NCBI GenBank assembly: GCA_905221605.1
Contig: CAJNDS010002349.1
Location: 248,001 to 312,000 of the forward strand
Direction of reading: 5' to 3'
DNA length: 64,000 nt
Origin: Symbiodinium natans
Lineage: Eukaryota; Sar; Dinophyceae; Suessiales; Symbiodiniaceae
Part shown: positions 63,886 through 64,000 of the stretch, piece by piece
Layout of the letters: each line of letters opens with the position of its first letter
How positions within the stretch are numbered: position 1 is the first letter of the stretch
The notes under the pieces: model-generated
Told to the model about the DNA's origin: nothing
The model's database searches: none
The model's input: the letters and a program-made list of their open reading frames with translations, nothing else
Translations under genes and position numbers: made by a program

Positions 63886-64000
63886 CCAAGTTAGGAATTT
63901 AAACGTTAAAGCATATCGAAATTCTTTAAGTTCCTTACATGCTGAAATAAGACCTAGTTTTTCAAGTTTGATGGGCTGAGATTTTGATAGGCACACATTC

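Noticed and set aside
1-64000. tRNA, 5S rRNA, snRNA and spliced-leader genes
   Set aside because: I looked by eye for B-box (GGTTCRAATCC), 5S and spliced-leader motifs and found none convincing; a covariance-model scan would be needed to exclude them.

Overview
This window looks like nuclear DNA of a dinoflagellate (best guess a Symbiodiniaceae-like or related core dinoflagellate). The evidence is a (TTTAGGG)n plant-type telomeric array inside the sequence, very low gene density, a great excess of simple and palindromic repeats, a degenerate Ty1/copia polyprotein, and above all spliced genes whose short introns begin with GC or GA as often as GT and end in AG. There are no bacterial operons, no CRISPR array, and no rRNA or tRNA that I could recognise.

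Layout. 0-2.6 kb is AT-rich palindromic repeat. 3.0-8.7 kb is a decayed copia-type retrotransposon on the minus strand (gag, integrase, reverse transcriptase, RNase H, and a C-terminal tail with a 21-bp heptad array and a CxH-type metal site), broken by frameshifts and apparently lacking the protease segment. 8.7-13.4 kb is degenerate telomere-like sequence, minisatellites and CA/GA microsatellites. 13.5-25.2 kb holds only short candidate exons plus a 1.0-kb minisatellite element with 29-bp terminal inverted repeats. 25.3-37.4 kb is almost pure repeat: poly-C, AT-rich direct repeats, hairpin arrays, a three-part satellite cassette, a 318-bp higher-order repeat, an interstitial telomere array and SSR-linked modules.

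38.7-60 kb is the gene-bearing part, and every gene I can identify lies on the minus strand. They are an apparently intronless DUF4419 protein; a RING-H2 E3-ligase-type gene; a secreted or membrane protein with two near-identical 192-residue domains, which my splice model joins to an EF-hand pair; a 13-exon MINDY-3/4 (FAM188) type deubiquitinase; and a divergent glycoside hydrolase family 1-like protein that seems to lack the catalytic ENG motif. This one-direction layout fits the unidirectional gene blocks known from dinoflagellates. Two of the genes (RING-H2 and MINDY) belong to ubiquitin signalling, but nothing here shows that they work together. A large MINDY intron carries the same satellite cassette as 29.4-30.9 kb, in reverse orientation. 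60-64 kb holds candidate exons and low-complexity repeat.

Gene models were built by hand from reading frame, splice-site bases, intron phase and family motifs; none was checked by alignment or RNA data.
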